DNA from: Arenibacter sp. 6A1 | Lineage (GTDB): Bacteria > Bacteroidota > Bacteroidia > Flavobacteriales > Flavobacteriaceae | Direction: 5' to 3' | Assembly: GCF_012272855.1 (NCBI RefSeq) | Contig: NZ_JAAXCQ010000006.1 | Location: 210,794 to 274,793, forward strand | DNA: 64,000 nt | Shown: positions 53,404-62,854 of the stretch, piece after piece | Numbering within the stretch: position 1 is the first letter of the stretch | Layout of the letters: each line of letters begins with the position of its first letter | Notes under the pieces: generated by a model | The model's input: the letters and a program-made list of their open reading frames with translations, nothing else | The model's database searches: none | Told to the model about the DNA's origin: nothing | Translations under genes and position numbers: made by a program

Positions 53404-53707
53404 TGTTGGTGAAATCTCAGGTAATATACCGTTGAAAACAGCTGTTGTATCCAATCTAATTTGTCCTTAAAAATACAACTAGTTAGGCACATTAATAAAT
53501 TGTTAATCACTTATTTAATATGGGGACAAGATTTTTTATTAATAATCAAATAGAACTAAAGTTGTAGCTTCCCAGTACGATTTTAACGCCCTTCCTCACT
53601 TTATGTTAGCTGTTGTAATATCGCCTAAAAAAACAGAAATAGATAGTGATAAAATGCTTTGTTTTTATTAAATTATTAGAAGTCTGTTCTTTGTGAAATT
53701 AATAGAT

Positions 53708-54205
53708 ATGAAAGCATTGTTGTATATAATTTTGTCGGTCATGACCATGGTTGTTTCTTATGGTCAGGTAATCCATTCCGACTCTATTAAAGTGGCCGTA
53801 AGAGACACTAGCGATAGCACTTTAACGGTCCAATCCAAACAACCTTTAAACGTGTATAAAATAATTGATGGGCATGGCAAAATCATCGAATACGACTCTA
53901 TTGAGATGCATTCCTTGATTAAGGGCAATATGTTACCGTACAATATGGATTTTGACAGCCTCATGAACGCAAAGGGGATTTTTTCCAAAAACAACTATTC
54001 ATGGAATATGGAAGATCAGGATTTTCAAGATTTTTTTGGGACAGATTCTATTTTTTCGGGAAATAGATTGTTACAGCAATTCTTTAAACAACAGGGGGAA
54101 GATAGTTTTTTGGGCATTCAAAATTTATTGGAACAAATAGACTCCCTTCAGCAATTAATGATGAAAAAACAACCCAATATTCCTATTGTGTCAAAGGAAA
54201 ATTAA
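53708..54205 (+). CDS. Hypothetical secreted protein, 165 aa
   Basis: The start at the second Met (53708; MKALLYIILSVMTMVVSYGQ) gives a tight signal peptide. The mature protein is acidic and rich in Asp, Ser, Gln and Phe, with no cysteines and no recognised domain. The C-terminal third (FFKQQGEDSFLGIQNLLEQI, DSLQQLMMKKQ) is probably helical. Function unknown. Confidence 0.65.
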   Translation: MKALLYIILSVMTMVVSYGQVIHSDSIKVAVRDTSDSTLTVQSKQPLNVYKIIDGHGKIIEYDSIEMHSLIKGNMLPYNMDFDSLMNAKGIFSKNNYSWNMEDQDFQDFFGTDSIFSGNRLLQQFFKQQGEDSFLGIQNLLEQIDSLQQLMMKKQPNIPIVSKEN

Positions 54206-54405
54206 ATTGATATATTTTTAATAATCTGGTGTTATTTGTTTCAATTAGTTAATTAATAACATGATTGAGAAGGAATAGAGGGCTTTTTGTGTTTTAAAAT
54301 TAGTAATTTATAATTTGTGTTTGGGTATTATTTTATATATTAACCTCTTATAACTGTAAGAAGAAATTTAACCTATCTCGAACTAAGATTGCCAAATTTT
54401 AAATT

Positions 54406-55752
54406 ATGAAGAAAAATAATCAACCTAAATCCGTTAAGGCGCCTTTAAACAATTCCCGCCGGGATTTTTGTAAGAGTAGTGCCTTGGTCACTGGTGCCAT
54501 GATTTTACCGACCCTTCCTATGGATGCCATGGTAAATGTGCCGAAAAATAAAGTATTAAAAATTGCATTAATTGGTTGTGGGGGACGTGGTACTGGCGCT
54601 GCTAGCCAAGCTCTGCATGCCGATGCCAACGTAGAATTAGTAGCGATGGCCGATGCTTTTGAAGATAGGCTGCAAGGGAGTTTAATGAACTTAAAAAAAG
54701 AGTTCGAGGGAACAAAAAAGATTAATGTAGCCAAAGAACATCAATTTGTTGGATTCGATGGTGCCGAAAAAGCCATGGCGATGGCCGATGTAGTTATTTT
54801 GGCTACGCCACCAGGATTTAGGCCGCAGCATTTTGAATTTGCCGTCAATGAAGGGAAACACGTGTTTATGGAAAAACCTGTCGCAACCGACGTCCCAGGA
54901 GTAAGAAAGGTATTAGCAGCGGCAAAAACAGCAAAAGAAAAGAAATTAAATGTAGTAGTGGGGCTTCAGCGCCATTATCAGGATAGTTATTTGGCAGCCT
55001 TTAAAGAGATAAAGGATAATAAAATAGGAAAGATCGTTTCTGGTCAGATATACTGGAATAGTGGAGGAGTGTGGGTGCGAGAAAGACAGCCTGGACAATC
55101 GGAACTAGAATACCAAATGAGGAACTGGTATTATTTTAATTGGTTATGTGGCGATCATATTCTAGAGCAGCATATTCATAATATAGATGTGGCGAACTGG
55201 TTTTTGGGGGAATACCCAATATCTGCACAAGGAATGGGCGGTAGGCAAATAAGAAATGGGAAGGACCATGGCGAAATTTTTGACCATCACTTTGTAGAAT
55301 ATACCTATCCTAGTGGTGCCGTGATTTCTAGTCAATGCCGCCATCAGCCAGAAACCATGAGTAGGGTGGCCGAAGTATTTCAAGGAACGAAAGGAAGTAT
55401 TGAAACCTATGGCGACAATACCTTTATAAAAGACTTGGAGGGAGGGGATGTTTTTTCCCATCGTGGGAAGGACGATCCTAACCCATACCTGGTAGAGCAT
55501 ATAAAGCTTTTTGAGGCTATACGAAATAAAGGACTGATCAGTGACGCCGAGAATGCAGCAAAAAGTACTATGAGTGCCATTTTAGGGAGAATGGCCACCT
55601 ATTCCGGAAAAGTTATAAAACTGGAAGAAGCCATGAAGTCCGAGATTAAATTGGTGCCCGATCAATTAAGCTGGGATTCACCAGCTCCGGTGCAGCCCAA
55701 TCCGGACGGTACTTATAATATTCCTACCCCAGGAAAAAGTGTTGTTATTTAA
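54406..55752 (+). CDS. Gfo/Idh/MocA family oxidoreductase, Tat-exported
   Basis: A 448-residue NAD(P)-dependent Rossmann enzyme with a twin-arginine signal (NSRRDFCKSSALVTGAMILP). The nucleotide motif LIGCGGRGTGA is near residue 57. The EKP motif is in HVFMEKPVATDVPG, and the C-terminal catalytic part has GDHILEQHIHNIDVANWFLG with the His residues of the family. The reaction is presumably oxidation, reduction or NAD-dependent hydrolysis of a sugar in the periplasm. It is convergent with a GH109-like gene of the adjacent glycan locus. Confidence 0.88.
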   Translation: MKKNNQPKSVKAPLNNSRRDFCKSSALVTGAMILPTLPMDAMVNVPKNKVLKIALIGCGGRGTGAASQALHADANVELVAMADAFEDRLQGSLMNLKKEFEGTKKINVAKEHQFVGFDGAEKAMAMADVVILATPPGFRPQHFEFAVNEGKHVFMEKPVATDVPGVRKVLAAAKTAKEKKLNVVVGLQRHYQDSYLAAFKEIKDNKIGKIVSGQIYWNSGGVWVRERQPGQSELEYQMRNWYYFNWLCGDHILEQHIHNIDVANWFLGEYPISAQGMGGRQIRNGKDHGEIFDHHFVEYTYPSGAVISSQCRHQPETMSRVAEVFQGTKGSIETYGDNTFIKDLEGGDVFSHRGKDDPNPYLVEHIKLFEAIRNKGLISDAENAAKSTMSAILGRMATYSGKVIKLEEAMKSEIKLVPDQLSWDSPAPVQPNPDGTYNIPTPGKSVVI

Positions 55753-55872
55753 AATAGGGTAAAAAACAGGAATCTCGAATCCTAGGTGGTGTAACCTAGT
55801 TCCAGGTTTTTATAGATGCCGTAGCAATTCATATTGATAGCGGTCATTATAAAGCCATTGTTTGGAAGCTAC

Positions 55873-55915
55873 AAAAAAGGGTACTACTTATAATGTAAAA
55901 GTAGTACCCTTTTTA
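55873..55915. terminator. Bidirectional intrinsic terminator
   Basis: Perfect 16-bp arms (55874-55889 and 55899-55914) with a 9-nt loop, A-run on one side and T-run on the other, placed between the convergent Gfo/Idh/MocA gene and the GH109-like gene. It should terminate transcription from both sides. Confidence 0.9.
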
Positions 55916-55940
55916 AAGTATAAGCTATTGTTAGAAAGTC

Positions 55941-57311
55941 CTAGTAGGTGTCCTTCATCCAATTGTAAGGCGCTCTTTTTATCCAGTTTCCTCTAGTGAA
56001 ATCCGGGAAATCCTGAGGTGCTCCGTTGTTTTCTATAGACAATTCGGATAATGGGGTAACGGCACTCCATGCTGCTGCATCATAGACATCCATTGGAGGG
56101 GCAAGGTTTTCCTTGGCCGATTCTACAAAAGCATTGATCACAAAGAAATCCATCCCTCCATGTCCAGCACCTTGGGCATCGTTTCCATATTTTTTCCAAA
56201 GTGGATGGTCGTACTCTTTTAGGTAATTATCCATGTCTTCCCAACCATGACCTTCGGTTTTTCCTTCAATATGGATTCTTTTGGTATGGTAGTCAAACTC
56301 AGAAATTCCGCTTACACCCTGTACTCTAAAGCCTAATGAGTAAGGTCTTGGTAAATTACAGTCGTGGGTTACGATAATGGTTTCGCCTTTTGCGGTTTCG
56401 ATAGTGGTGGTTATCACATCGCCTTGTTTCCATTTTATTTTAGCGTTAGGATGGTCCGGACCACCTTGAGGATGGTTCACGATATAATTGTGAAGTCCTA
56501 ATGGTTTAGAAGCGTGGGAGGTAAGGGATACAAATCTGTTTCCACGGTTTATATCGGCCATAACAGCAACAGGGCCTAAACCATGTGTAGGGTATACATC
56601 GGCATTTCGCAACAAGGAATGTTGGGTACGCCAGTGAGCTTCAGAAAATCCTTTTTCACCAAATTCAACACCACCACCATAGGGCTGTTTACCGTTGTTG
56701 AATTTTACTGCTCTAAGATCGTGCTGGTAACCACATCTAAAATGCGACAGTTCACCAAAAAGGTTTTGCTTAACCATATTTACTACTGCCAATACATCTT
56801 GACGGTAATTTACGTTCTCCAAGATCATTAGGTGAGCACCTGTTTCTTCATGTACGTTTACCAAGTCCCAACATTCTTCCATCGTATTGGCGGCCGACAC
56901 TTCCAAGCCTGTATATTTTCCGGCGCGCATAGAGTCTACTGCCATTTTGGTATGCCATAGCCATGGGGTAGAAATAACCACTGCGTCAACTTCTTTTAAT
57001 GCCAACATATTTCTGTAGTCCATGTCGTTTTTACCAAAAACCTTCGCCTTCTTTTGACCTGCCTTTTCCATGTTCTTTTGGGCAAGGGCAATACGTGCCA
57101 TGTCTACATCACAAATAGCGGTAACATCCACATCATTTCTTTTTATAAGGTTGTTTAGGTGCATTATTCCTCTTTCTCCAATACCTAAAACTGCAACCCT
57201 TAATTTTTGAGTGTTCTTCCCTAAAGTACTCCCCATAGAGAGATTTGGTAAAATGGCTATCCCAGCTGAGGTGATAGCCGCTTTTTTAATAAAGTTTCTT
57301 CTATTATCCAT
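55941..57311 (-). CDS. GH109-like NAD-dependent glycosidase / Gfo-Idh-MocA family
   Basis: A 456-residue enzyme. It has a Tat-like signal (MDNRRNFIKKAAITSAGIAI), the NAD motif VAVLGIGERGIMH, STPWLWHTKMAVDSMRAGKY, GLEVSAANTMEECWDLVN, LENVNYRQDVLAVVNM and YQHDLRAVKFNNGKQPYGGG, all blocks of GH109. Characterised GH109 enzymes are alpha-N-acetylgalactosaminidases using NAD in an oxidation-elimination mechanism, but many Bacteroidota members are uncharacterised, so the sugar is uncertain. It lies downstream of susD and is about 92 percent identical to the partial gene at 62855 by eye. Confidence 0.88.
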   Translation of the reverse strand: MDNRRNFIKKAAITSAGIAILPNLSMGSTLGKNTQKLRVAVLGIGERGIMHLNNLIKRNDVDVTAICDVDMARIALAQKNMEKAGQKKAKVFGKNDMDYRNMLALKEVDAVVISTPWLWHTKMAVDSMRAGKYTGLEVSAANTMEECWDLVNVHEETGAHLMILENVNYRQDVLAVVNMVKQNLFGELSHFRCGYQHDLRAVKFNNGKQPYGGGVEFGEKGFSEAHWRTQHSLLRNADVYPTHGLGPVAVMADINRGNRFVSLTSHASKPLGLHNYIVNHPQGGPDHPNAKIKWKQGDVITTTIETAKGETIIVTHDCNLPRPYSLGFRVQGVSGISEFDYHTKRIHIEGKTEGHGWEDMDNYLKEYDHPLWKKYGNDAQGAGHGGMDFFVINAFVESAKENLAPPMDVYDAAAWSAVTPLSELSIENNGAPQDFPDFTRGNWIKRAPYNWMKDTY

Positions 57312-57882
57312 TGGTTCTTTGTTTTATGTAAATTGATATCAACAAATATGGACTTTGTAGGGCACATTTGGGGCGACAAAATTTCCGATTTAGGGGGTGT
57401 TTTTTGTAAACAGACAATATTTTTAGGAATGTTTGAGGTTTGTGGTAGATTGAAGAATTAATTTTAATGGATTAAAAGACTTTAATGGGTAATTCCTAAA
57501 GGCTATATGAAGTGGCTAGAGAAAGGGATAAATGTCCTGGTTATGGTTGGGCTTCATCCTCCATTTTGCCATTTTTTATTGCCGTCTTTTCCAAAACTTT
57601 CTGATAGAGCGTGCTTTAAAATAGGAAGGACACCTTTTGGTATACTAAGGTTTTTTTTCGGAAGTAGACCCCACTTGAATTGAAATGATGCTAAAATAGA
57701 AATGGTTTGCCAAGCACTAAAAGTAGTGCCGGCCAAACCATTACAGCTATTAAATGGATCCATGGCCCCAGAGGGGGTAGCTGGAATTTTTATGCTTCTT
57801 TTTGTTACGGAACTAGTTCACTTTAATAAGGGAAGTTCATTTCGAAATTTAGAATATATTTTTTTTGGCTTATTGAATACAT

Positions 57883-57914
57883 AAAAAAAAGACTCCCGTT
57901 AAGGAGCCTTTTTA
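57883..57914 (-). terminator. Terminator of the SusC/SusD operon
   Basis: On the minus strand GGCTCC pairs with GGAGTC (one G-U pair) around TTAACG, then follows a run of eight T. It lies about 170 bp after the susD stop, leaving a structured 3' region. Confidence 0.75.
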
Positions 57915-57928
57915 GTACAATAAATTTT

Positions 57929-58075
57929 TGAATAAGGGAGGGGTAGAAAAGTACTTGTTCCTCAAGTATAAAGTCGATTATTCTCTAGTTTGCCAGTGAA
58001 ATCTCTTTTATTATTACAAGGTTCTGAATTCTATTCTTTTTTCCCTTATTCAGAGCAGGATGTCCCGAGCATCCT
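57929..58075 (-). other. Structured 3' region of the SusC/SusD transcript
   Basis: Between the susD stop and the terminator there is a hairpin AGGATG/CATCCT (58057-58075) and an 11-bp inverted repeat (TGAATAAGGGA at 57929-57939 with its complement at 58042-58052). A small inner hairpin ACTTG/CAAGT lies between the arms. It could protect the mRNA 3' end or be a small RNA. Confidence 0.4.
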
Positions 58076-58082
58076 CCTTCTA

Positions 58083-59792
58083 CTACTGCACAGGATTTTG
58101 CGTTAATGTACCAGGGTACGAGTTAATGGCATCCTGCGGAATATAATACACAACACGGAAGTCAGTAGCGGAGATAATCTCAGATTGATTGTGAGGACCC
58201 GGATAATCGCGTGTTAGTTCTTTTCCATTACGGAATACGTCGTAGCTTCGTTCTGCCTGATAGGCAAGTTCTAATTGACGCTCCTTGTCAATACGTGTAC
58301 TTGCGTTGGAAGCATCCAAAGAACTATAACCTCCGCCCACAATAGCACGCTCTCTGATAGTGTTAAGATCTGCTAGGGCTGCTGCATAATTTTCCAATTT
58401 GGCATACGCCTCTGCACGGTTCAGGTAAATTTCGCCCAAACGGCTGATTACCGGAGAATGCAAGTGAGAGTCTTCTCCTTCTAGGGAAGCTTTAGTTATA
58501 TAAAACTGGGGATATGCACGGTTTAGTGTAATGTAGTTGTCTATAACACCTGTATAGGTATTCCCATCTTTATACTGAATAGAGTATATCTCCTGATCGG
58601 TATCAACAGGGATAAGCGTATAGGTGTCGTTTCCTTCCTTACAGGTGATTATACCTCCATTACGGGTAGTCTCTGCCTGTACATAATTTAAATCACTGCC
58701 ATCTTCCTTAATAAAACGGAACACTTCGGTATACTCTCCTGTAGTGGCATCTTGTGAATAGGTGGGCTGAATAAAGGCAGCACGTGCATCTACTATATTA
58801 TAACTGTCCGATCGCCAGTCATTACGACCGGTTTCGTTCAACAAGTCAATATATTTAGCACTGGCATACATTTCGCCCCAGCCCATACCGCCTAGGTTAG
58901 CATACATACCTCCAACGCCATAGTAGTGGTCATACCCTGAATACTCAGAGGCTACTCGTTTTATGGCAAATATAGTCTCTGCGTTGTTTTCTGGAATAAA
59001 AGTATTGTACTTTAGAAACTGTTCCCTTGGCAACAACGAATACTTCCCGGAATTGATCACCTTGTCAGCGTAATCTACGGAAAGTTGCGCATATTCTGTA
59101 TTAGGAGATGTATACGTACCACTCATATAGAGATAGATTCGAGACAACATGGCCTGGGCAGCTTCTTTTGAAGCGTATATCGCATTCATGTCTATCGTAA
59201 GTAGTTCTTCAGCCTTTTTTAAATCGCTGATGGCTTGCTCATAGGATTCTTTTACTGTTGCACGATCTGCCAGCTCCAAATTAATGACATCTTCTGGAGT
59301 ACCATTAACAATGGGAACACCTAGATTTGTTTCTGGGTTTTGATAGTAAGGACGGCCAAATGCACGGGTCAGATAAAAGTACATCATACCACGAACGTAG
59401 TAAGATTCTCCTAAACTATGATCAATCGCTACACTTTGTCCCTCTTCAATCATGTCAATGATATTGGAGGCTTGTGCAATGGCCTTATACCCCGAATTCC
59501 AAAATTGAGTTAAACGGTAGTTATTTGGTGTACGAGAATACGAGATAAATTCGAAAAAAGGATCTGTAGACGATCCGCGGATCATCATATTATCTCCCGC
59601 ATACTCACCCATACGGTGCATGGGATCTGACCAAGCCTTTAATTGGGCATACATTCCGTTAAGTAATGGTTCTAGGGAAGCATCAGGATCATTGACGATG
59701 GTCTCCGAGTCCATACTTCCATAAGGAGAGCGATCAATATCACAAGAAGAGAATGCGACCGTCGCCAATATGGCTATAAATATTTTTTTCAT
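58083..59792 (-). CDS. susD: SusD/RagB family glycan-binding lipoprotein
   Basis: A 569-residue surface lipoprotein (TVAFSSCDI, Cys 17). SusD features are NGMYAQLKAWSDPMHRMGEY in the N-terminal part, TQFWNSGYKAIAQASNIIDM, the TPR-containing ESYYVRGMMYFYLTRAFGRP, and the C-terminal GEIYLNRAEAYAKL and ERQLELAYQAERSYDVFRNG. SusD proteins cap a SusC barrel and bind the glycan before import. It lies 12 bp after susC. The symbol is used in the generic family sense; the ligand is unknown, with GalNAc-containing glycans suggested only by the neighbours. Confidence 0.95.
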   Translation of the reverse strand: MKKIFIAILATVAFSSCDIDRSPYGSMDSETIVNDPDASLEPLLNGMYAQLKAWSDPMHRMGEYAGDNMMIRGSSTDPFFEFISYSRTPNNYRLTQFWNSGYKAIAQASNIIDMIEEGQSVAIDHSLGESYYVRGMMYFYLTRAFGRPYYQNPETNLGVPIVNGTPEDVINLELADRATVKESYEQAISDLKKAEELLTIDMNAIYASKEAAQAMLSRIYLYMSGTYTSPNTEYAQLSVDYADKVINSGKYSLLPREQFLKYNTFIPENNAETIFAIKRVASEYSGYDHYYGVGGMYANLGGMGWGEMYASAKYIDLLNETGRNDWRSDSYNIVDARAAFIQPTYSQDATTGEYTEVFRFIKEDGSDLNYVQAETTRNGGIITCKEGNDTYTLIPVDTDQEIYSIQYKDGNTYTGVIDNYITLNRAYPQFYITKASLEGEDSHLHSPVISRLGEIYLNRAEAYAKLENYAAALADLNTIRERAIVGGGYSSLDASNASTRIDKERQLELAYQAERSYDVFRNGKELTRDYPGPHNQSEIISATDFRVVYYIPQDAINSYPGTLTQNPVQ

Positions 59793-59804
59793 GTTTTTTT
59801 CAAT

Positions 59805-62800
59805 TTAAAAATTTACATTAAGACCAAGCATAAATTTACTTGTTGCTGGGTAAACAGCAGGACCTGTTGATCCAAGGATGGCACCACTGTCACTGACAGG
59901 GATTTCTGGGTCTACTCCAGAATAATCAGTGATAACGAACAGGTTTTCTCCTGTAAAGGATATGCGTAGGTTATCAATATTATATTGGCTTACGTCAAGA
60001 TTGTAGCCCAAAGAAAGCGAACGCAACTTTAAAAAGTCACTTTTTTCCAGAAAACGCGTAGAAGTGGCGTTCCCCTTATCTTGGTTATTATACCTTGCGA
60101 TAGGGTGTGTAGCAATATCGCCAGGCTTCTCCCAACGGCTCCACCCTGGTCTCAATACCATTTGGTTACGATCTGTATAAGTTCCGTCCGAGTCGTATTC
60201 CTGACGGGAATAGTTGTAGATCTTACCTCCGATAGCATATCCAAAGACAGCACTAAGATCGATGCGTTTATACGATAATGCCGTGGTAAAGCCTCCAAAT
60301 AGATCAGGAGATACTTTTCCGGTTTTTTCGAAGGTGGCTTCCGAGTAGTTAGAGGTAGTGGTTCTTGACAGTTCATTTCCTTGATCATCCCTATCCACAG
60401 TGTACCACATCGGTAATCCGTTGTCGGGATTAACGCCAGCCCATTCCTTTAAGTAATAGGTGTCTACTGGGCGACCGGGCTCTAGCATTCTTTGTGCAGA
60501 ACCTGCAATTCCCAACCCATCTCCAACGATAATAGGTCTGACAACATAATTTCCGCTAGCATCTTTTGTCTTATAAAGCTTTGTCAAGTTGTTGACGTTA
60601 TGTCCTAAGTTCACATCTATGCTCCATGTTAAATCTTGGGTACGGATAATATCGCCTCCAATGGCAAGCTCAATTCCCTTGTTTTCCATTTCACCGATGT
60701 TCTGCCATATGCTCGTAACTCCTGTTAAGCCAGTAACCGGAACTTGGTATAGGATATTATCAGTATTTTTTTGGTAATAATCGAATGTAAGCCTTGCACG
60801 GTTATTAAGTAATCTGGCGTCTAACCCAACACCACTGGTATAGGTTTTTTCCCAGGTTAGGTCTTTGTTTCCTATTTGACTGATCAATGCACCTGGATTT
60901 CCATTATAGGCTGCTCCCGAAGAAACGGCATAAAGGTCATATTGCGGATAAAGAGAGCTTGGACGATTCCCTACAGAACCATAAGCGAGGCGAAGCTTCA
61001 AAGCATCTACCCAGTCGGCTTTAAACCAATCTTCGCGGTCGATATTCCATCCCCCACTGAGAGAAAAGAAATTACCATACTTGGCATTATCACCAAAATT
61101 CGATGCGCCATCCCTACGGAAAGAGACTTGAGCCATATACTTATTGTCATAGGAATAATTTGCATTGGAAAGAATAGACTGTACGGCCCACTCATTGATC
61201 CCTCCCTTGGTACGCTCGGGTTTAGCAACAACATCCAAAACCTCAAACCCAGGAATAAACCCAGTGCCATATACGTCTAGCGTCTCACTGCGGTAATCAT
61301 TAAATTCATAGGCTAGCAACCCGTTCAGGTAGTGCTTATCCCAACTTTTATTGAATCGCAAAATCTGGTTGGTGTACTGGCGTGTATATTCAGATCGGTA
61401 GTCCGTTATTCGTCCACCGACACTTTCACCTCCACTAGAACGGGGATCGGTATAGCCCTTTGCCTTATAACTATTGTAACGAAGGTTGTTAACAGAAGAA
61501 AAAGTCAACCAATCGGTCAATTTAATGTCGAAATCAAGATTTCCCATAAACTCATAGTTCTTATTGGAAGAGTGATTCCACTGAAGATCGTACAGATAGT
61601 TGGTACTGGCACTATTTACCCAACTGCTGGAACGATGGCCAACTAGGTTGCCGTCTTCGTCGTAAGGGCTGTCCCACGGTAAGTTAGAGTACATGGCGGT
61701 AGTAGAGTACTGACGATCCTCCACATCGCGGAGCGAACCTACAAGAGAAGGCTTTATCGTCAACCATTCATAGGGTTTGTACTCAGTTTTGAAACGAAAA
61801 TTGTAACGTGTATAGTCATAGCCCTTTACAGCTCCTTCTTCGTCGTATAATCCTATAGACATAAAAGATCTAAGTGTTTCGGAACCTCCTTGAATAGAGA
61901 CATTGTAATTTCTTGTAAAACCACTTTTGGTAGCAACATCCCACCAGTCGAAATTACTATTGCGAAGATCCGGGCTCCATCGTGGAAATGATATTTGATC
62001 GGCATTGGCAAACGAACTGTAAGTGTCATACAATTCAGCTCCGTTCATCATTTCAGTGTTTCCGTTATTGAGCTGGTTGAAACCTAATTTCGTAGAAAAG
62101 TTCACAGTAGTTTTACCAACTTTAGCTCTTTTTGTTGTCACAACAATAACCCCGTTGGCTCCCTGAGAGCCGTAGATAGATGTTGATGCTGCGTCCTTCA
62201 GGACAGTTATAGATTCAATATCGTCCGGGTTCAGTTCTCCTGCTCCAGATCCAACTATCACACCGTCAATGACCCAAAGCGGACTAGTAGTTCCACTTAA
62301 AGTAGCCTGTCCACGGATAACTACACCACCTTTGGAACCAGGCTTTCCTGATCCAGGAGAAACAAATACCCCGGGAGCCTTTCCGTTTAGCATATTTTCA
62401 ACCGAAGGCGTTGTTACGTCCCTAAGATCATCGCCTTTAACAGTCTGTAAGGAGCCTGTTAAGCTCTCCCTTTTTTGTGTACTGTATCCTACAACTACTA
62501 CTTCTTCTAGTTGTGCGGCATCTTCTTCTAAGGCTATGGTGTAAGTACTTTCACTACCCACTACCATCTCCTTAGTTTTATATCCTAAATAACTGATGAC
62601 AAGCGTTGCATTGGTAGATGCCTGAATAGTAAAAAGACCATCGAAATCTGTGGCCGTTCCTATTGTTGTGTTTTTTATAACAACACTGGCTCCTGGAATG
62701 GGGCCGTTGGTAGCAGCATCTATAACCGTACCTGTAATACTCCGTTCTTGTGCTCGTACAGAAAACGAGAGTACTAACATAAGAAGGAATAATCCTTTTG

Positions 62801-62816
62801 TAATTAGTTTTTTCAT
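59805..62816 (-). CDS. susC: SusC/RagA family TonB-linked outer-membrane protein
   Basis: A 1003-residue protein: signal peptide (about 1-22), carboxypeptidase-like regulatory domain (ITGTVIDAATNGPIPGASVV, SYLGYKTKEMVV), TonB box region (QLEEVVVVGYSTQKRESLTG), plug (GKAPGVFVSPGSGKPGSKGG, VLKDAASTSIYGSQGANGVI, the SusC signature) and a large barrel ending KFMLGLNVNF. It imports oligosaccharides bound by SusD, powered by TonB. The short gap (38 bp) to the upstream GH109-like gene suggests one operon of GH109-like, susC and susD. Confidence 0.95.
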   Translation of the reverse strand: MKKLITKGLFLLMLVLSFSVRAQERSITGTVIDAATNGPIPGASVVIKNTTIGTATDFDGLFTIQASTNATLVISYLGYKTKEMVVGSESTYTIALEEDAAQLEEVVVVGYSTQKRESLTGSLQTVKGDDLRDVTTPSVENMLNGKAPGVFVSPGSGKPGSKGGVVIRGQATLSGTTSPLWVIDGVIVGSGAGELNPDDIESITVLKDAASTSIYGSQGANGVIVVTTKRAKVGKTTVNFSTKLGFNQLNNGNTEMMNGAELYDTYSSFANADQISFPRWSPDLRNSNFDWWDVATKSGFTRNYNVSIQGGSETLRSFMSIGLYDEEGAVKGYDYTRYNFRFKTEYKPYEWLTIKPSLVGSLRDVEDRQYSTTAMYSNLPWDSPYDEDGNLVGHRSSSWVNSASTNYLYDLQWNHSSNKNYEFMGNLDFDIKLTDWLTFSSVNNLRYNSYKAKGYTDPRSSGGESVGGRITDYRSEYTRQYTNQILRFNKSWDKHYLNGLLAYEFNDYRSETLDVYGTGFIPGFEVLDVVAKPERTKGGINEWAVQSILSNANYSYDNKYMAQVSFRRDGASNFGDNAKYGNFFSLSGGWNIDREDWFKADWVDALKLRLAYGSVGNRPSSLYPQYDLYAVSSGAAYNGNPGALISQIGNKDLTWEKTYTSGVGLDARLLNNRARLTFDYYQKNTDNILYQVPVTGLTGVTSIWQNIGEMENKGIELAIGGDIIRTQDLTWSIDVNLGHNVNNLTKLYKTKDASGNYVVRPIIVGDGLGIAGSAQRMLEPGRPVDTYYLKEWAGVNPDNGLPMWYTVDRDDQGNELSRTTTSNYSEATFEKTGKVSPDLFGGFTTALSYKRIDLSAVFGYAIGGKIYNYSRQEYDSDGTYTDRNQMVLRPGWSRWEKPGDIATHPIARYNNQDKGNATSTRFLEKSDFLKLRSLSLGYNLDVSQYNIDNLRISFTGENLFVITDYSGVDPEIPVSDSGAILGSTGPAVYPATSKFMLGLNVNF

Positions 62817-62854
62817 TGATTTAGTTTGAATTAATATTAAGTTGTGTTTATAGT

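Larger units (their letters stand above)
57312..58082. other. 771-bp gap between the GH109-like gene and susD
   Basis: No gene was recognised; a short open frame at 57554-57763 has no family features. The right end holds the susD 3' region: a terminator (57883-57914), a distant inverted repeat (57929-57939 with 58042-58052) and a hairpin (58057-58075). The left end should carry the promoter of the GH109-like gene. Confidence 0.5.

Noticed and set aside
57554..57763. Small gene in the gap between GH109-like and susD
   Set aside because: Open frame of 69 codons without any domain or signal; base composition matches the surrounding intergenic DNA.
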